Positions 25,801-33,559 of a DNA stretch of 64,000 bases are shown here, one piece after another. Origin of the DNA: Hofstenia miamia (Eukaryota > Xenacoelomorpha > Acoela). The position numbers and the translations under genes were made by a program. The stretch covers positions 2,188,788 through 2,252,787 of the forward strand of contig SCFE01000022.1 in assembly GCA_004352715.1 (NCBI GenBank), read 5' to 3'. Each line of letters opens with the position of its first letter. Positions within the stretch are counted from its first letter, which is position 1. The notes beneath the pieces were generated by a model. That model ran no database searches. It was not told where the DNA came from and saw only the letters and a program-made list of their open reading frames with translations.

Positions 25801-27661
25801 AGGAGTCACACATGACACATTTCAATAAAAAACAAATTATATTCGAATGAGTAGCATCCATTTTAACAATGAATGTGGGCAGCAATGGCACTCTTATATT
25901 TATGTTGTGCTCATTGAGATTGTGTGAGTTGCTTCACTGTGAAATACACATTTATGTATTATACTTGTGCCATGACCCATTGCAGCACCTGAATTTTGGT
26001 TTTGTGTTTGTTTTAGGGTCCTCAAGTTCTGTTCAGAGAATTCAAACATGAGAGGGATGAGAGGTTAGGGAACAAAGTTTCGATTGACATTGAGGATAAA
26101 CATTTGAAGAAGGTTTTGGTTTGTGTTCAAATTGGTGAGCAATGTCAAGCGAGTGTAAATGACTTGGACAATGAAAAGAAGGAGTCATTGAGAATTACTT
26201 TTCGAAAAGCTCTAAGGAAACTAGTCAAGTACTACTGGGAGAAACTCTCAACAACACAGTCATAGAGGCCTGCGAATTTTTTACATCTCAAAAGAAACAT
26301 ACACCGCGGTTCAAAACGTCAATCACATGCATAGCATCCTATTGAATTGACTTCCTTAAAGCTGAACAGCTGTCACACTTTGTCATAAACCAACAATCAT
26401 TAGAAGGAATGTGATTGCCTTTCTTCAATCTTCAAGACATTGAAGGCAAGATCAAATTTCCGGTTTTAAGCAAAGTTGTTTAATGTGTATTAATAACGAC
26501 ATTCTGGAGAAAAGGTGACCCAAATTGGCACCACATTCAATAGTATAGCTATACGGCACGGAAAATATTTGCTTGTTCTATAAAATAATAATCCGGTAAA
26601 TGGGCCGATAACAAGAAAGTTTATTAAACATTTTGAAAAATCTGGACAGAGGAATAAGGAGTTTATTCTCCTTTTTAAGAGCAAACCGTTTTCCGACATT
26701 TACAAAGAATTTTCTCCAAGCCTATTTCCAAATTTGAAAATCTTGGGGCATAGGTAGGTCTATTGGGGAACTTACTTTAATGCAATGTTGAAAATTACTA
26801 TTAAAGTTTATTGCTGTACTAGAGGTTGTTGAAAAGATTAACAAGTTTTCTTAGAACATTTCGAATTTTTGAAAAAGATTTCAATTCTCTCTATACCTAG
26901 TTTGAGACCATGGAGGCAGCAAAGACTGTTTCTTCATATTTCAAACCCATTGAGGTATGCCGTGCGCAAAGTCAGAGGTTGCGGGGTCGAAGGTCTCCAT
27001 GGGACAGCGCACGGATTTAGAGCGAAAAAGAAAGAGGAGATACTCCTTTATTATGTGGTGCTTTCAGATTGAGCACGGGTTTAATAGTTGTTGAGCTATA
27101 AGCGTTTAAATTTTTTTTATAGGATCATGCAAATTTTCAAAAATCCCTAGGGAGTTTAAGGTTAAAGACCGTGAAGAAGCGGATGGATTTGACCCTAGCG
27201 TGTGTAGCACGTAAGAAGTGCTTCCGCGTAATCGATGCCAAATGTATGGAGCTGCAAGGCAAAGGAAAGAACTCGATAAGTTAATGAGTGAAGCCTCTGA
27301 AAAACTGAGCAACCTAGTTGCCACTCATCAAGTCGAACACAATTTACTGAATTAACTTTTCGCATTGAGAGTGCCAACAAAACAAAAGAAGCTCTTTTGA
27401 GGGATCCCCAACACTTGAACAAAAACAACTAGTTTCTTTGTTTGTTTGTAAACAATTTGAAACAATTTTTTTGAGTTATTATTGAGTTTATACCCTACAG
27501 TGTTTTTTATATTCCCCCTATAATTTCCTTATAAAAGTGTGTCTTAAGTCCTATATTCCTATATTATTTTTATAAAAAACTGTTGTCAAGTCTGCTAAAA
27601 AGAGTCTGAAATACACTTTTTAACTCTAACCCTAATGTGGTTTTTATCTCATTTATACCGA

Positions 27662-27739
<78 letters not shown>

Positions 27740-30026
27740 AGAGAGAGAGAGAGAAAGAGAGAGAAAATTTCGATGAGTTTTCTAAGAATTCATTATTTAG
27801 GGTCGAAAACACAGTATATCGCCATCAATCATTGATGTTGAGAATACCTCCCAAACTATCAGCATGTACTTCTACGTTGAATCACAAGCTCGTGCATGGC
27901 ATGAACTACTCACAGGTGCAGTCAGTCGGTGTGGTGAAGACGATGCGTATAACAAGCACTTCTTTAAGTACCACAACTTCAAAGGCGTATTTCATAGGTG
28001 TATGATGTGCAAGGGGCTTCTGCGCGGGTATATTCTTCAAGGACATACATGCGTCAAGTGTGGAATTGTCGTGCATGCCCATTGCAGAAAGGATGTTCCA
28101 ATGTGCACAGGCAAAAACACTAATCAGGTATTTTATTATTTTTTCTAGTAACATTCATATTCTCTTCCCTGTAGTTTTGAGTGACGTGTTTTGTTTAGAC
28201 TCCTGACGCCCGTTTAACGAGGCTTAGTTCAAATTTTGGAATTCCTACTTCAAACTCTTTTTCGTCATCCCCAATCCACACTCGTAAGTTCGTCACAGAG
28301 TCTCCATCTCCTGAAGATGAACTTGGACTGCATCATTATCCTTGGTTTGTTGGTGTACAGAGCAAACAGGTTTCATTTTTTTCTTATTTACCATAGAATT
28401 ATAATTTTAAAGCTCGCGCCGCGACAATAGTTTGATCAATAAATGTCTGTCAAAATGTCTATTTTGTCAAGTGTGCATTTTTTACTATTCTTCTGTTTTT
28501 TTTAGCATTTTGAGGCTCGTCTGCCTAAATTGCTTTGGCCAACAGTTTTTTTAAAGTACTTAGGAAATTTTTCTATTGTATCCTTCTCGATCAAGTACCG
28601 AACATGATGCAGTGTGTTTGGGGTGATCAACGATTTCACGAGGTTTTATCTCGAGATGTAATATTCCGCAAGAATCCAAGCATCGGACAAATATTCCTGA
28701 TTTTTCGAAACATCTCCAAATGCATGGATTGCAATGTGTGAATACATTGAACTTGTTGATTTGCAAAGGGAATTTAATTTTTTCATTTGAGCGTATTCAA
28801 TTGATGAGATTTCAGACAACTTTAGGAATCTAGTTGTCATTCTGAATGTTTTTTTGCTAAGAATCATTTGAGCAACAGGTACTCTTCCAGGAACTTCTGT
28901 AGTAAACGTCACAGCTAGCCAACTTTACATTGACTAAAAGGAGTGCATTAATAACAGAGAAGTAACCATTTAACCCTATTTTCTCAAGATAGATGATTGT
29001 CTCTTCATTTTCTACTGCACAACAGACTCTGACTTTAGGCACTGCGCCCTGTGAGGGACTGGCGCAGGTTGTCCCTTCAAAAAACAAAATATTTCAGGGT
29101 AGTTGTTCTTCCCAAGAACATTAGACCGCCTCATTATCTGAACACTAGGTATGGAAATAATTTGAATATTTTTACAATTTCTCATTGAAAAAAACTGATA
29201 TTGACATTGAAAAATTAAAATCTTTTAAAAAACATTTAGAAATCTTCCTTAAACAAAAATATTATTTCTGGTAAATCATGGCTAGGATACACATTTTATA
29301 ACAATGACTATACTATTACTCGGTATTAAAATATTACTATAGTAATTTATTTGTAGCCTGGAAGATTTGTTTGTGCAATTAATTGACGTTATTCAGATAA
29401 TTTATAGTTATTTAACTGTAAATATTTACCTTTTATCTAATCTTATCTTATCTTTTTGTTAAGATGAGTTTTTAGGTAGCAGCTGCAAATATAGACCGTT
29501 TAGCACCGGGATCATATTTGGTTAGAAAAAGTGACCGAAGTCCAGGATACGCCATCTGCCTGAACACAGGCGTTGGTAACCCTCGACATTTGAAAATCGC
29601 CAATACAGAAAACCCGCCGTCTTGGTATTTACATGCTAGCAAACAATTCACCTCTCTTCCAAATTTAATAGAGTATTTTAGTCAACACAATCTTAGTGAA
29701 ATGTTTCAGGTAAATTTAAAGTGATTACTACTATAATTTCAATTGTTTTATAGGGTCAGTTAGATTGCAAACTAGAGCATAGCTTCCTCAGTGCTGTGCA
29801 TCTTCTTCGCAATTCATTCGAACCAAAGCTGATTTTTGTAGCACTTGCAAAGTCCGACATCCCTGCTTCCGATACCTGTCCGATGGTCATTGAAAGAGGC
29901 CTTCTCGTGCTTGGTTTATCAGAACTACCAGATAGCATTTTTCGTGCTGATATGAAGCCTTCGTCAGGTGGTAAAACCATCACTGGCGAAATTCCACTGT
30001 CTTTTTTACGATTTATCGCTTCTTAG
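13486..30026 (+). CDS. Vav: Vav family Rho/Rac exchange factor, ten exons, 848 aa
   Basis: Vav proteins are cytoplasmic exchange factors that load Rho/Rac GTPases after tyrosine-kinase signalling. Joining 13486-13845, 14707-14942, 18154-18333, 19874-20057, 21496-21873, 23508-23711, 27801-28127, 28199-28369, 29476-29709 and 29754-30026 gives 2547 nt with all splice phases consistent; human VAV1 is 845 residues. Domain order by residue: CH about 14-150, acidic tyrosine region about 165-225, DH about 222-395, PH about 405-555, C1 about 562-612, linker, SH2 about 673-765, and a very divergent SH3-like tail about 788-846. There is no SH3 between C1 and SH2, as reported for fly Vav. The order CH-DH-PH-C1-SH2 fixes the family identity. 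The sequence is highly diverged throughout, suggesting a fast-evolving lineage. Introns range from 44 bp to 4.1 kb and the long ones are full of MITEs. Confidence 0.93.
14173..14527 (+). mobile_element. GAGCC-type hAT MITE, copy 3 (vav intron 1)
   Basis: About 355 bp with both ends recognisable, pentamer runs inside each end and one ambiguous base (14435). Flanks tgcttcat and tacctcat match at 6 of 8 positions, so this is an aged insertion. Confidence 0.8.
14707..14942 (+). CDS. Vav: vav exon 2: end of CH and acidic tyrosine region
   Basis: Acceptor gtttag at 14701-14706 in phase 0; donor cg|gtaact in phase 2. The first part (TEFGKVLKCLSSLSQ) matches the FGKVIYTLSALS end of the Vav CH domain. 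The second part is rich in Asp and Tyr (FNDDDVYLDVNREYFFYVD), the position of the human autoinhibitory tyrosines 142, 160 and 174, whose phosphorylation opens the protein. Which tyrosines are equivalent is inference. Confidence 0.9.
15043..15417 (+). mobile_element. GAGCC-type hAT MITE, copy 4 (vav intron 2)
   Basis: A 375-bp copy with a perfect 8-bp target duplication, atatttag, at 15035-15042 and 15418-15425. Pentamer runs flank both ends. This copy fixes the element boundaries. Confidence 0.92.
15671..16202 (-). mobile_element. GAGCC-type hAT MITE, copy 5, composite (vav intron 2)
   Basis: Two partial copies in the same orientation joined at one ambiguous base (15904), so the middle is present twice. 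No matching target duplication flanks the pair. Either an assembly join of two copies or a nested event. Confidence 0.75.
16245..16350 (+). repeat. LINE 3'-end fragment
   Basis: Reads on the plus strand as the complement of the LINE 3' region at 31215-31320 and 54625-54720 (tgacaaaaa, atacattgagcaataaatttgc-like blocks). Short 5'-truncated or decayed LINE tail in vav intron 2. Confidence 0.5.
16392..16681. mobile_element. GGGTC-type hAT MITE, 290 bp (vav intron 2)
   Basis: Starts CAAGGTTGGAAGTGGATC and ends with the near-complement ACTTCCAAACCTG. A perfect 8-bp target duplication, atgtagtt, is at 16384-16391 and 16682-16689. Next to both ends are repeated GGGTCGGGTT blocks, the same design as the GAGCC family with a different pentamer. 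Confidence 0.88.
17171..17605. repeat. Local duplications in vav intron 2
   Basis: A 37-base block starting gtgcagaacctaaatgtg occurs at 17171-17207 and 17401-17437. The first copy ends at one ambiguous base followed by what looks like a MITE end (gcggacgccactg). Farther on, about 33 bp (gttaacgtaaaacacc...) is tandemly repeated near 17530-17600 and contains a ttaacggtgttgttaa inverted motif. Confidence 0.6.
18154..18333 (+). CDS. Vav: vav exon 3: start of DH domain
   Basis: Acceptor atttttag; donor taa|gtaagt. It begins with the remaining linker (SENGIYVAKAGW, another candidate regulatory tyrosine) and then the first DH helix, NELIENERIYNTDVLQSL, corresponding to the ETEEKYTDTLGSI region of human VAV1 that contacts the GTPase. 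Phase 2 on both sides. Confidence 0.88.
18548..19619. mobile_element. 1.07-kb TIR element with TA target (vav intron 3)
   Basis: Ends are inverted repeats of about 35 bp (CGTGGTTCGTTCGATAATG at the left; CATTATTGAGCGAACCACG at the right), flanked by TA on both sides. The inside has only broken frames (for example a plus-strand stretch near 18835-18950), so it looks like a dead Tc1/mariner-superfamily element. The family inside that superfamily is not recognised. Confidence 0.7.
19874..20057 (+). CDS. Vav: vav exon 4: DH domain, second part
   Basis: The acceptor at 19871-19873 (ttaatttag) was chosen over a nearer ctttgtag because only it keeps the phase and gives NLIFVVTNLDEMSQMHAILL, matching IEIIFINIEDLLRVHTHFL of human VAV1. 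The donor is cag|gttaat, phase 0. Confidence 0.88.
20591..20862. mobile_element. Tc1/mariner-type MITE, 272 bp (vav intron 4)
   Basis: Starts CTAATACCTCCCTCTATG and ends in the complement GGGGGAGGTATTAG, flanked by TA. Subterminal inverted pieces (ctatgtag) recur. Non-coding. The CTCCCTC end resembles Stowaway-like MITEs, but that is resemblance only. Confidence 0.75.
21164..21403 (+). repeat. Dispersed repeat, also at 25634-25874
   Basis: About 240 bp nearly identical to 25634-25874 in the same orientation (ttttatgtttgtaga ... gtagcatccattttaacaat). The motif gaaattccgttac recurs around it (20978, 21411), so it is probably part of a larger unrecognised element in vav intron 4. Confidence 0.7.
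21496..21873 (+). CDS. Vav: vav exon 5: DH core and start of PH
   Basis: Acceptor tttctatag; donor gaa|gtatga; 126 codons, phase 0. FSMAEFLCRPFQRCLRIKLL is the conserved DH helix (human FTLRDLLMVPMQRVLKYHLL), with the usual Lys-Tyr after the leucine changed to Arg-Ile. The rest covers the last DH helix and the DH-PH junction (LLYGRHLKDELIE, human LAHYGRPKIDGELK). Confidence 0.92.
21958..22338 (+). mobile_element. GAGCC-type hAT MITE, copy 6 (vav intron 5)
   Basis: 381 bp with a perfect 8-bp target duplication, atctagtt, at 21950-21957 and 22339-22346, only 85 bases after the exon 5 donor. Confidence 0.92.
22347..23507. other. Rest of vav intron 5, nothing recognised
   Basis: AT-rich intron sequence without identified elements. 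Confidence 0.5.
23508..23711 (+). CDS. Vav: vav exon 6: PH domain, first part
   Basis: Acceptor attttag, phase 0, 68 codons. SRRIKMTRRHVVLFEKALFH matches the PH strands of human VAV1 (SKMDRYAFLLDKALLICK). The donor is the weak aag|gttata: read-through would hit a TAA at 23724 that is itself the target site of the next MITE. The phase-0 join to exon 7 is consistent. Confidence 0.85.
23727..24058. mobile_element. Harbinger-like foldback MITE with duplicated left arm (vav intron 6)
   Basis: Flanked by TAA (23724-23726 and 24059-24061). The right arm ends gaaccaatcactaaccgttgcc. The left arm is present twice in direct order with a 111-base period (starting 23727 and 23838). Otherwise like the 225-bp element at 5111. 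It sits 15 bases after the exon 6 donor. Confidence 0.82.
25400..25648 (+). pseudogene. Coding-like remnant in the 2.8-kb hAT element
   Basis: An 82-codon open frame rich in Lys/Arg (SLKRRKRISLEIKTLQAKQA) and containing cysteines (NDCDESCRINQEAC). No family is recognised. It ends where the dispersed repeat begins, so the original frame was probably interrupted. Confidence 0.35.
26016..26264 (+). pseudogene. Coding-like remnant in the 2.8-kb hAT element
   Basis: About 83 codons open without an ATG start, basic and acidic in composition (LFREFKHERDERLGNKVSID ... RKALRKLVKYYWEKLSTT), closed by TAG. Composition and length suggest a former transposase segment. Family not recognised. Confidence 0.35.
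26480..27120. repeat. Dispersed repeat related to 42200-42890
   Basis: Blocks such as ctccaagcctat, gcgcaaagtcagaggttg and gagctataagcgttt recur in the same order at 42225-42890 in diverged form. The sequence at 29100-29180 matches part of that family in the opposite direction. Confidence 0.45.
27665..27766. repeat. (TA)n(GA)n compound microsatellite before vav exon 7
   Basis: A TA run of about 65 bases followed by an imperfect GA run, ending about 35 bases before the exon 7 acceptor. Length is likely polymorphic. Confidence 0.95.
27801..28127 (+). CDS. Vav: vav exon 7: end of PH and C1 zinc finger
   Basis: Acceptor cattatttag; donor cag|gtattt; 109 codons, phase 0. SMYFYVESQARAWHELL is the last PH strand and helix (human YELFFKTRELKKKWMEQF). 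The C1 finger is complete in its ligands: His, Cys-x2-Cys (CMMC), 13 residues, Cys-x2-Cys (CVKC), x4-His-x2-Cys, x6-Cys, with FHRCMMCKGLLRGYILQG matching the human CKACQMLLRGTFYQG region. The finger binds two zinc ions and supports the DH-PH fold. Confidence 0.93.
28199..28369 (+). CDS. Vav: vav exon 8: Ser/Pro linker to SH2
   Basis: Acceptor ttgtttag after a 71-bp intron; donor cag|gtttca; 57 codons, phase 0. A Ser/Thr/Pro-rich linker (NSFSSSPIHTRKFVTESPSP) is followed by the SH2 opening HHYPWFVGVQSKQ. No SH3 lies here, unlike vertebrate Vav. Confidence 0.88.
28370..29475. other. vav intron 8
   Basis: 1.1 kb. About 29100-29180 resembles 42600-42740 inverted (gaccgcctcattatctgaacact). Nothing else recognised. 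Confidence 0.5.
29476..29709 (+). CDS. Vav: vav exon 9: SH2 domain
   Basis: Acceptor gtttttag; donor cag|gtaaat; 78 codons, phase 0. GSYLVRKSD contains the FLVR-type arginine that binds phosphotyrosine, HLKIA is the next strand, and FTSLPNLIEYFSQHNL is the second helix region (human FRGLTELVEFYQQNSL). It recruits Vav to tyrosine-phosphorylated receptors or adaptors. Confidence 0.95.
29754..30026 (+). CDS. Vav: vav exon 10: degenerate SH3-like C terminus
   Basis: Acceptor tgttttatag after an intron of only 44 bp; 90 codons then TAG. LIFVALAKSD sits where SH3 domains have ALYDY, and GEIPLSFLRFIAS matches the final GWFPxNYV strand. The tryptophan pair and tyrosines of the proline-binding groove are absent, so normal PxxP binding is doubtful. 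The length (about 60 residues) still fits an SH3 fold. Confidence 0.82.
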   Translation, partial: GQLDCKLEHSFLSAVHLLRNSFEPKLIFVALAKSDIPASDTCPMVIERGLLVLGLSELPDSIFRADMKPSSGGKTITGEIPLSFLRFIAS

Positions 30027-30093
30027 ACATTAATATTGTATTAATATTTTGTGAATTTTATATTAGAACAATAGTTGACGATGTGCAATCTTT

Positions 30094-30099
30094 ATTAAA
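30094..30099 (+). terminator. Possible vav polyadenylation signal
   Basis: ATTAAA, 68 bases after the vav stop codon. It is the nearest variant signal, but the region is AT-rich so chance occurrence is likely. Confidence 0.3.
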
Positions 30100-31197
30100 A
30101 TCGAAGGAAATAATGCTCTTTCCTTCACACTCGTAGAAACTAACATATTTTCAGAAGAATTACAATCACGTTCAGAAACTAATGCACAAGTTAAAAACTC
30201 GAAAATAGACAGTCTTAACTTATCTATTGATCAAATGCTAACCCGTATCCGCTGAAAGCATTCAATTTACAAATAGTTGTAAAACTCGAATTAAGTAAAG
30301 TTGCCTGAAAGTATAAAAACAGGCGCTTCTAATTTAACCATGCAAACTAGTGCGGGATAAATAGACTTCAGATCAAATTGCCTTTGCTCTACCTGATAGA
30401 TTTCTTACCTTTAAAATGTAGACTAGAATGAATTCCGTCATAGTACGCTACAGTTGTTATTATTGATATGAACATTAAGAAAGCACTGTGACAAAAATTT
30501 TTGATAGAGGAATATGGTTCATTATTGCCAAAAGCCCTCAACTCAATGTTACGCTTGCTAGCATCTGATAAGATATTTTTGTTCAGATAAATATTAACCA
30601 TTAGAAACTGGTAATTTTTCTTAATCGCGCCAAAAAAATATACAAGCATGCCTAAAAATAATTACAATTAGAAAAAAATCTATACAATATGTCTACTAGG
30701 CTAGAGTTTCAACCGGGTCACAAAATTTGACCCGGTAACCCTGGACCCGGATAAGATTTGGCACGCTACAGTTGGAAAATAATTGACCCGTTTGTAAGCA
30801 TTATAGGCCCATAATATATGATTTGAAAGGAAAAACTATCGAAATTTGTTTATGAAGTAGAACTTCTAGTATGTCCAAATCATAATTTGAAAATATCAAT
30901 CTCTGAAAGGTTCTATTATTCCAAAATTATTAAATTAAATAATTTAACCCCATTCCATTTCTGGCAAAAGTTTGGACTTAGATTTAAATCGACCTTCGAA
31001 GACTTAACTTAATATTAACTAATTGCAACATAGGAACCTACAAATAACGAAAACAAATCCGAAATAATGTTGGTACACTATAGTGGCGCATCTTGAAAAT
31101 ATTGATAAGCTACTGAAATTTTTAAAATAAAAATATTTTCATGAACTAACACTTTGTGTGAAATACTTAGTTATTTCTCAGTTGATTCCTCTATGTA
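30100..31197. other. Intergenic 3' of vav
   Basis: Apart from the possible hAT-like terminus near 30700, nothing was recognised. Confidence 0.4.
30697..30790. mobile_element. Possible hAT-like terminus with GACCCGG repeats
   Basis: tagagtttcaaccgggtcac is followed by three more gacccgg/gggtc motifs within 90 bases, the subterminal-repeat pattern of the MITEs above. No matching second end was found. Confidence 0.3.
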
Positions 31198-31790
31198 TAA
31201 TAATAATAATAATAATTAGAGTCAAAGCAAATGTATTGCGCAATATATGTATACAAAAAATCTACAAACTAACACATGACAAAAAGAGTAAACATAAACA
31301 AATAATTAACTACAAATTAATATGTGCAATATATAATAATATAATCAATGTTTGTGTAGGTGATCAATGTTGGATGTTTGTTTCAAATGCATGAAGTCTA
31401 TTACCCTCCCCTAATGTATATTGTTTTATTAGAAGAAATTGTTTCAATTTTTTTCTAAACTTTTTATAGTTTTTTTCTATTCGTTTTTCATGATCTAAAT
31501 TATTCCACAATTTAATTGATATGTGATGAAAGCAATTAGAATTTTTATCTAAACACAGAAATTTTTCGATCGCTCATTTAATATAATTAGTCATTAATGA
31601 AAAGGAGATATGTTTGTAGAGATTTGAATTCAAATAAGATAGATAGCATATGCAGATGAATTTGGTAGAACGGAGATAATATTTTATATTTATTACAATA
31701 TACTGATGCTTCGTCATGCTTATGTGCAAAGTTTAGAGTTTTTATACACCAATTAAATGTCTTTGATAGAAGCATACGATTCTTGGTATA
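31198..31790 (-). mobile_element. LINE 3' end, CR1/Jockey-like
   Basis: On the minus strand, 31587-31775 and 31383-31540 read as the C terminus of a LINE reverse-transcriptase protein (RTFNWCIKTL-like; KLWNNLDHEKRIEKNYKKF; then a stop). A 3' untranslated part follows, ending in an AAT run (31198-31216). Related 3' ends are at 16245, 54620 and 55165. Confidence 0.7.
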
Positions 31791-31799
31791 ATATTATGT

Positions 31800-32265
31800 G
31801 AACGGATATTTCGATGAATGCTACTTCCAATGATTAGGGAATTGGTGCCAGGCTTGATGGATTTTGTTTGACTTCGTGGGAATCAAAATTTCGTTTTTTG
31901 TTAGATATCTTTCTTAGAGACTGCGGCGGATTAGTGAAGGAGACATAGCTATCCATAGATGGAGACTCGAATATTTGCGTTGAACAGGATGTAGGAACAG
32001 CAGATTTCATAGAAGATTGGGTTGAAGATTGAAAACAAAATTGAGCGAGCTTTTGAAAAGAAGTAGAAGAGCTTCAGTGGCATTGTATTTATCGAGGAGA
32101 GAAAATTTGGTGCAGCGGCGTTTTCTTTTTATCTTTGATTAAAGAAGATGCTGCATCAAGGGTCGGCGCAGCGGGAATTACCCTGTCGAGTATCGTTTCT
32201 GCGAGCGAGAGAGAAAACCGACCGTTCTTGATCGAAGCAAACATAATAAATAGGAATTTTTAGAA
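31800..32265 (-). pseudogene. LINE first-ORF-like fragment
   Basis: The minus strand is open for about 65 codons near 31850-32040 with a Ser/Pro/Gln-rich sequence (QSSTQSSMKSAVPTSCSTQ). Composition is like the first protein of CR1/Jockey LINEs. Identity is inferred only from composition and location. Confidence 0.3.
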
Positions 32266-32270
32266 TTATA

Positions 32271-32582
32271 TTATTTGCTACAAAACACGATTACAGCAAA
32301 CACAGAACCTTGAGGAGCACCACTAGAAACAAGAGCAGGAGAAGAAATTGACGAGTTGATTTCGACACACTGACCATGATTCGACAGGTAAGACTGGAAA
32401 AGCTCGATGAAATCAGCATTAAAGCGAAATAAACTTAATTTGTCACGAATAGAATGAGGGAGCCGATCAAAAGCTTTAGAAATGTCAAGAAAGATAATGC
32501 AACCAGGATCATTACCATCAAAGTGGAAATAGCAGTTTTCAATTATAATGAGCAAATTAGTGATGGTAGAACGACCCAACAA
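32271..32582 (-). pseudogene. LINE reverse transcriptase fragment
   Basis: 103 open codons contain RT motif A (CIIFLDISKAFDRLPHS) and motif B start (SSGAPQGSVF). The YxDD region is missing or out of frame. Belongs to the LINE spanning 32271-36033. Confidence 0.8.
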
Positions 32583-32657
32583 GGTGGAAAATGCTTAGAG
32601 GGACAAATGTAGGAGAAGAAATGCTTTAAATGGATGGAAGAGTTGAGGTTTCGTGAA

Positions 32658-33047
32658 TTACAAAGGATGGGGCACAATCAGAATAACATGGACCAGACAA
32701 CTTGCAGGACTTAAGCATGAGGGAAATATCATGGGCGTTGAAGACGATGTCACATAGGCGAATAAGCCGGGATCAGAGAAATTCGAGGCGAAATAGGCAT
32801 TGAAGAGATCAGTCTTCTCCAGATCTGAGAGAACAGAAAGATGGTTCCATTTCAAGCTGGGGAGGTCAGGTTTGGAATGAAGGGAATGCAAGAAAGAATA
32901 AGAGTCTTGAAAAGATCCAGATGAGAAATTGGACAGCATATAGATTTTGTCGAGTTCAATGAAGTTGATTACGTTTTCTGTGAGAGAAGAGAGTTTCGAA
33001 GAATCGGAAGGACCGTAACGGCGTTTGAAAGATTCAAGTTTATTCAA
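32658..33047 (-). pseudogene. LINE endonuclease-polymerase linker fragment
   Basis: 129 open codons resembling the region just before the polymerase in CR1/Jockey LINEs (FNAYFASNFSDPGLF is the typical LNxYFASVF motif). It continues into the RT fragment with a frame break. Confidence 0.65.
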
Positions 33048-33249
33048 AGAGTGTACATTGAGGGATGAGAAATAGAAAGGGAGAGAAATACGCTTTTTCC
33101 GATGACGAGGAACAATGGATGAAATAACTTGTTGAAGGAAGTTGTATCACTCATCAGGAGAGAAAGAGTCATTAAAAATGGGGAATGAAGAGAGAGCAGC
33201 ATTTAGAGATAGACAGTCACTGTTGGATCGAGATATTGAGGAGAGGCAG

Positions 33250-33556
33250 GACAAGCAGATGGAGTAATAGAATTGATAGACAGGCTGAAGCGAATCAATG
33301 AGTGATCAGTTTATCTGGAGCAGGGACCACAGATGTGTCAAAAATACGATCAGGATGTACGCACAAAACGAATTCAAGGAGGGAGAAGCGCGAAATAGGA
33401 GAAAATAGAAGTTGTTTAAGAGAATAGGAAGCAAAAAGATCCAGAACAGACAGTGGATTCATAAGAGTCATTAGAGCCAAGTGCATTCCAGCAAACATTA
33501 GGAAGGTTGAAGTCATCACAGATGAAGAGGAGTGGGAAATCCAAGTTGACGAGAGA
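33250..33556 (-). pseudogene. LINE endonuclease C-terminal fragment
   Basis: Minus-strand frames contain CDDFNLPNVCWNALGSND (the GDFN motif with Gly to Cys) and SDHSLIRFSL, the last APE-endonuclease motif. It is split by frameshifts and separated from its N-terminal half by the LINE at 33560-34975. Confidence 0.7.
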
Positions 33557-33559
33557 GAG

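Larger units (their letters stand above)
24767..27594. mobile_element. hAT-like element, 2.83 kb, decayed (vav intron 6)
   Basis: Starts CAGACTTGACAATTTCCC and ends TTGTCAAGTCTG, with mirrored cctatattcctatatt blocks inside both ends. Flanks cctaaaag and ctaaaaag match at 6 of 8 bases. The inside has several plus-strand coding-like blocks (25400-25648; 26016-26264; 27240-27355) with stops and frame changes, presumably a dead transposase I cannot place. A dispersed repeat (25634-25874) also occurs here. Its terminal 12 bases are almost those of the GAGCC MITEs. Confidence 0.65.

Noticed and set aside
27570-27835. ORFs through the TA/GA run before vav exon 7.
   Set aside because: Simple-repeat translations overlapping a supported exon boundary.
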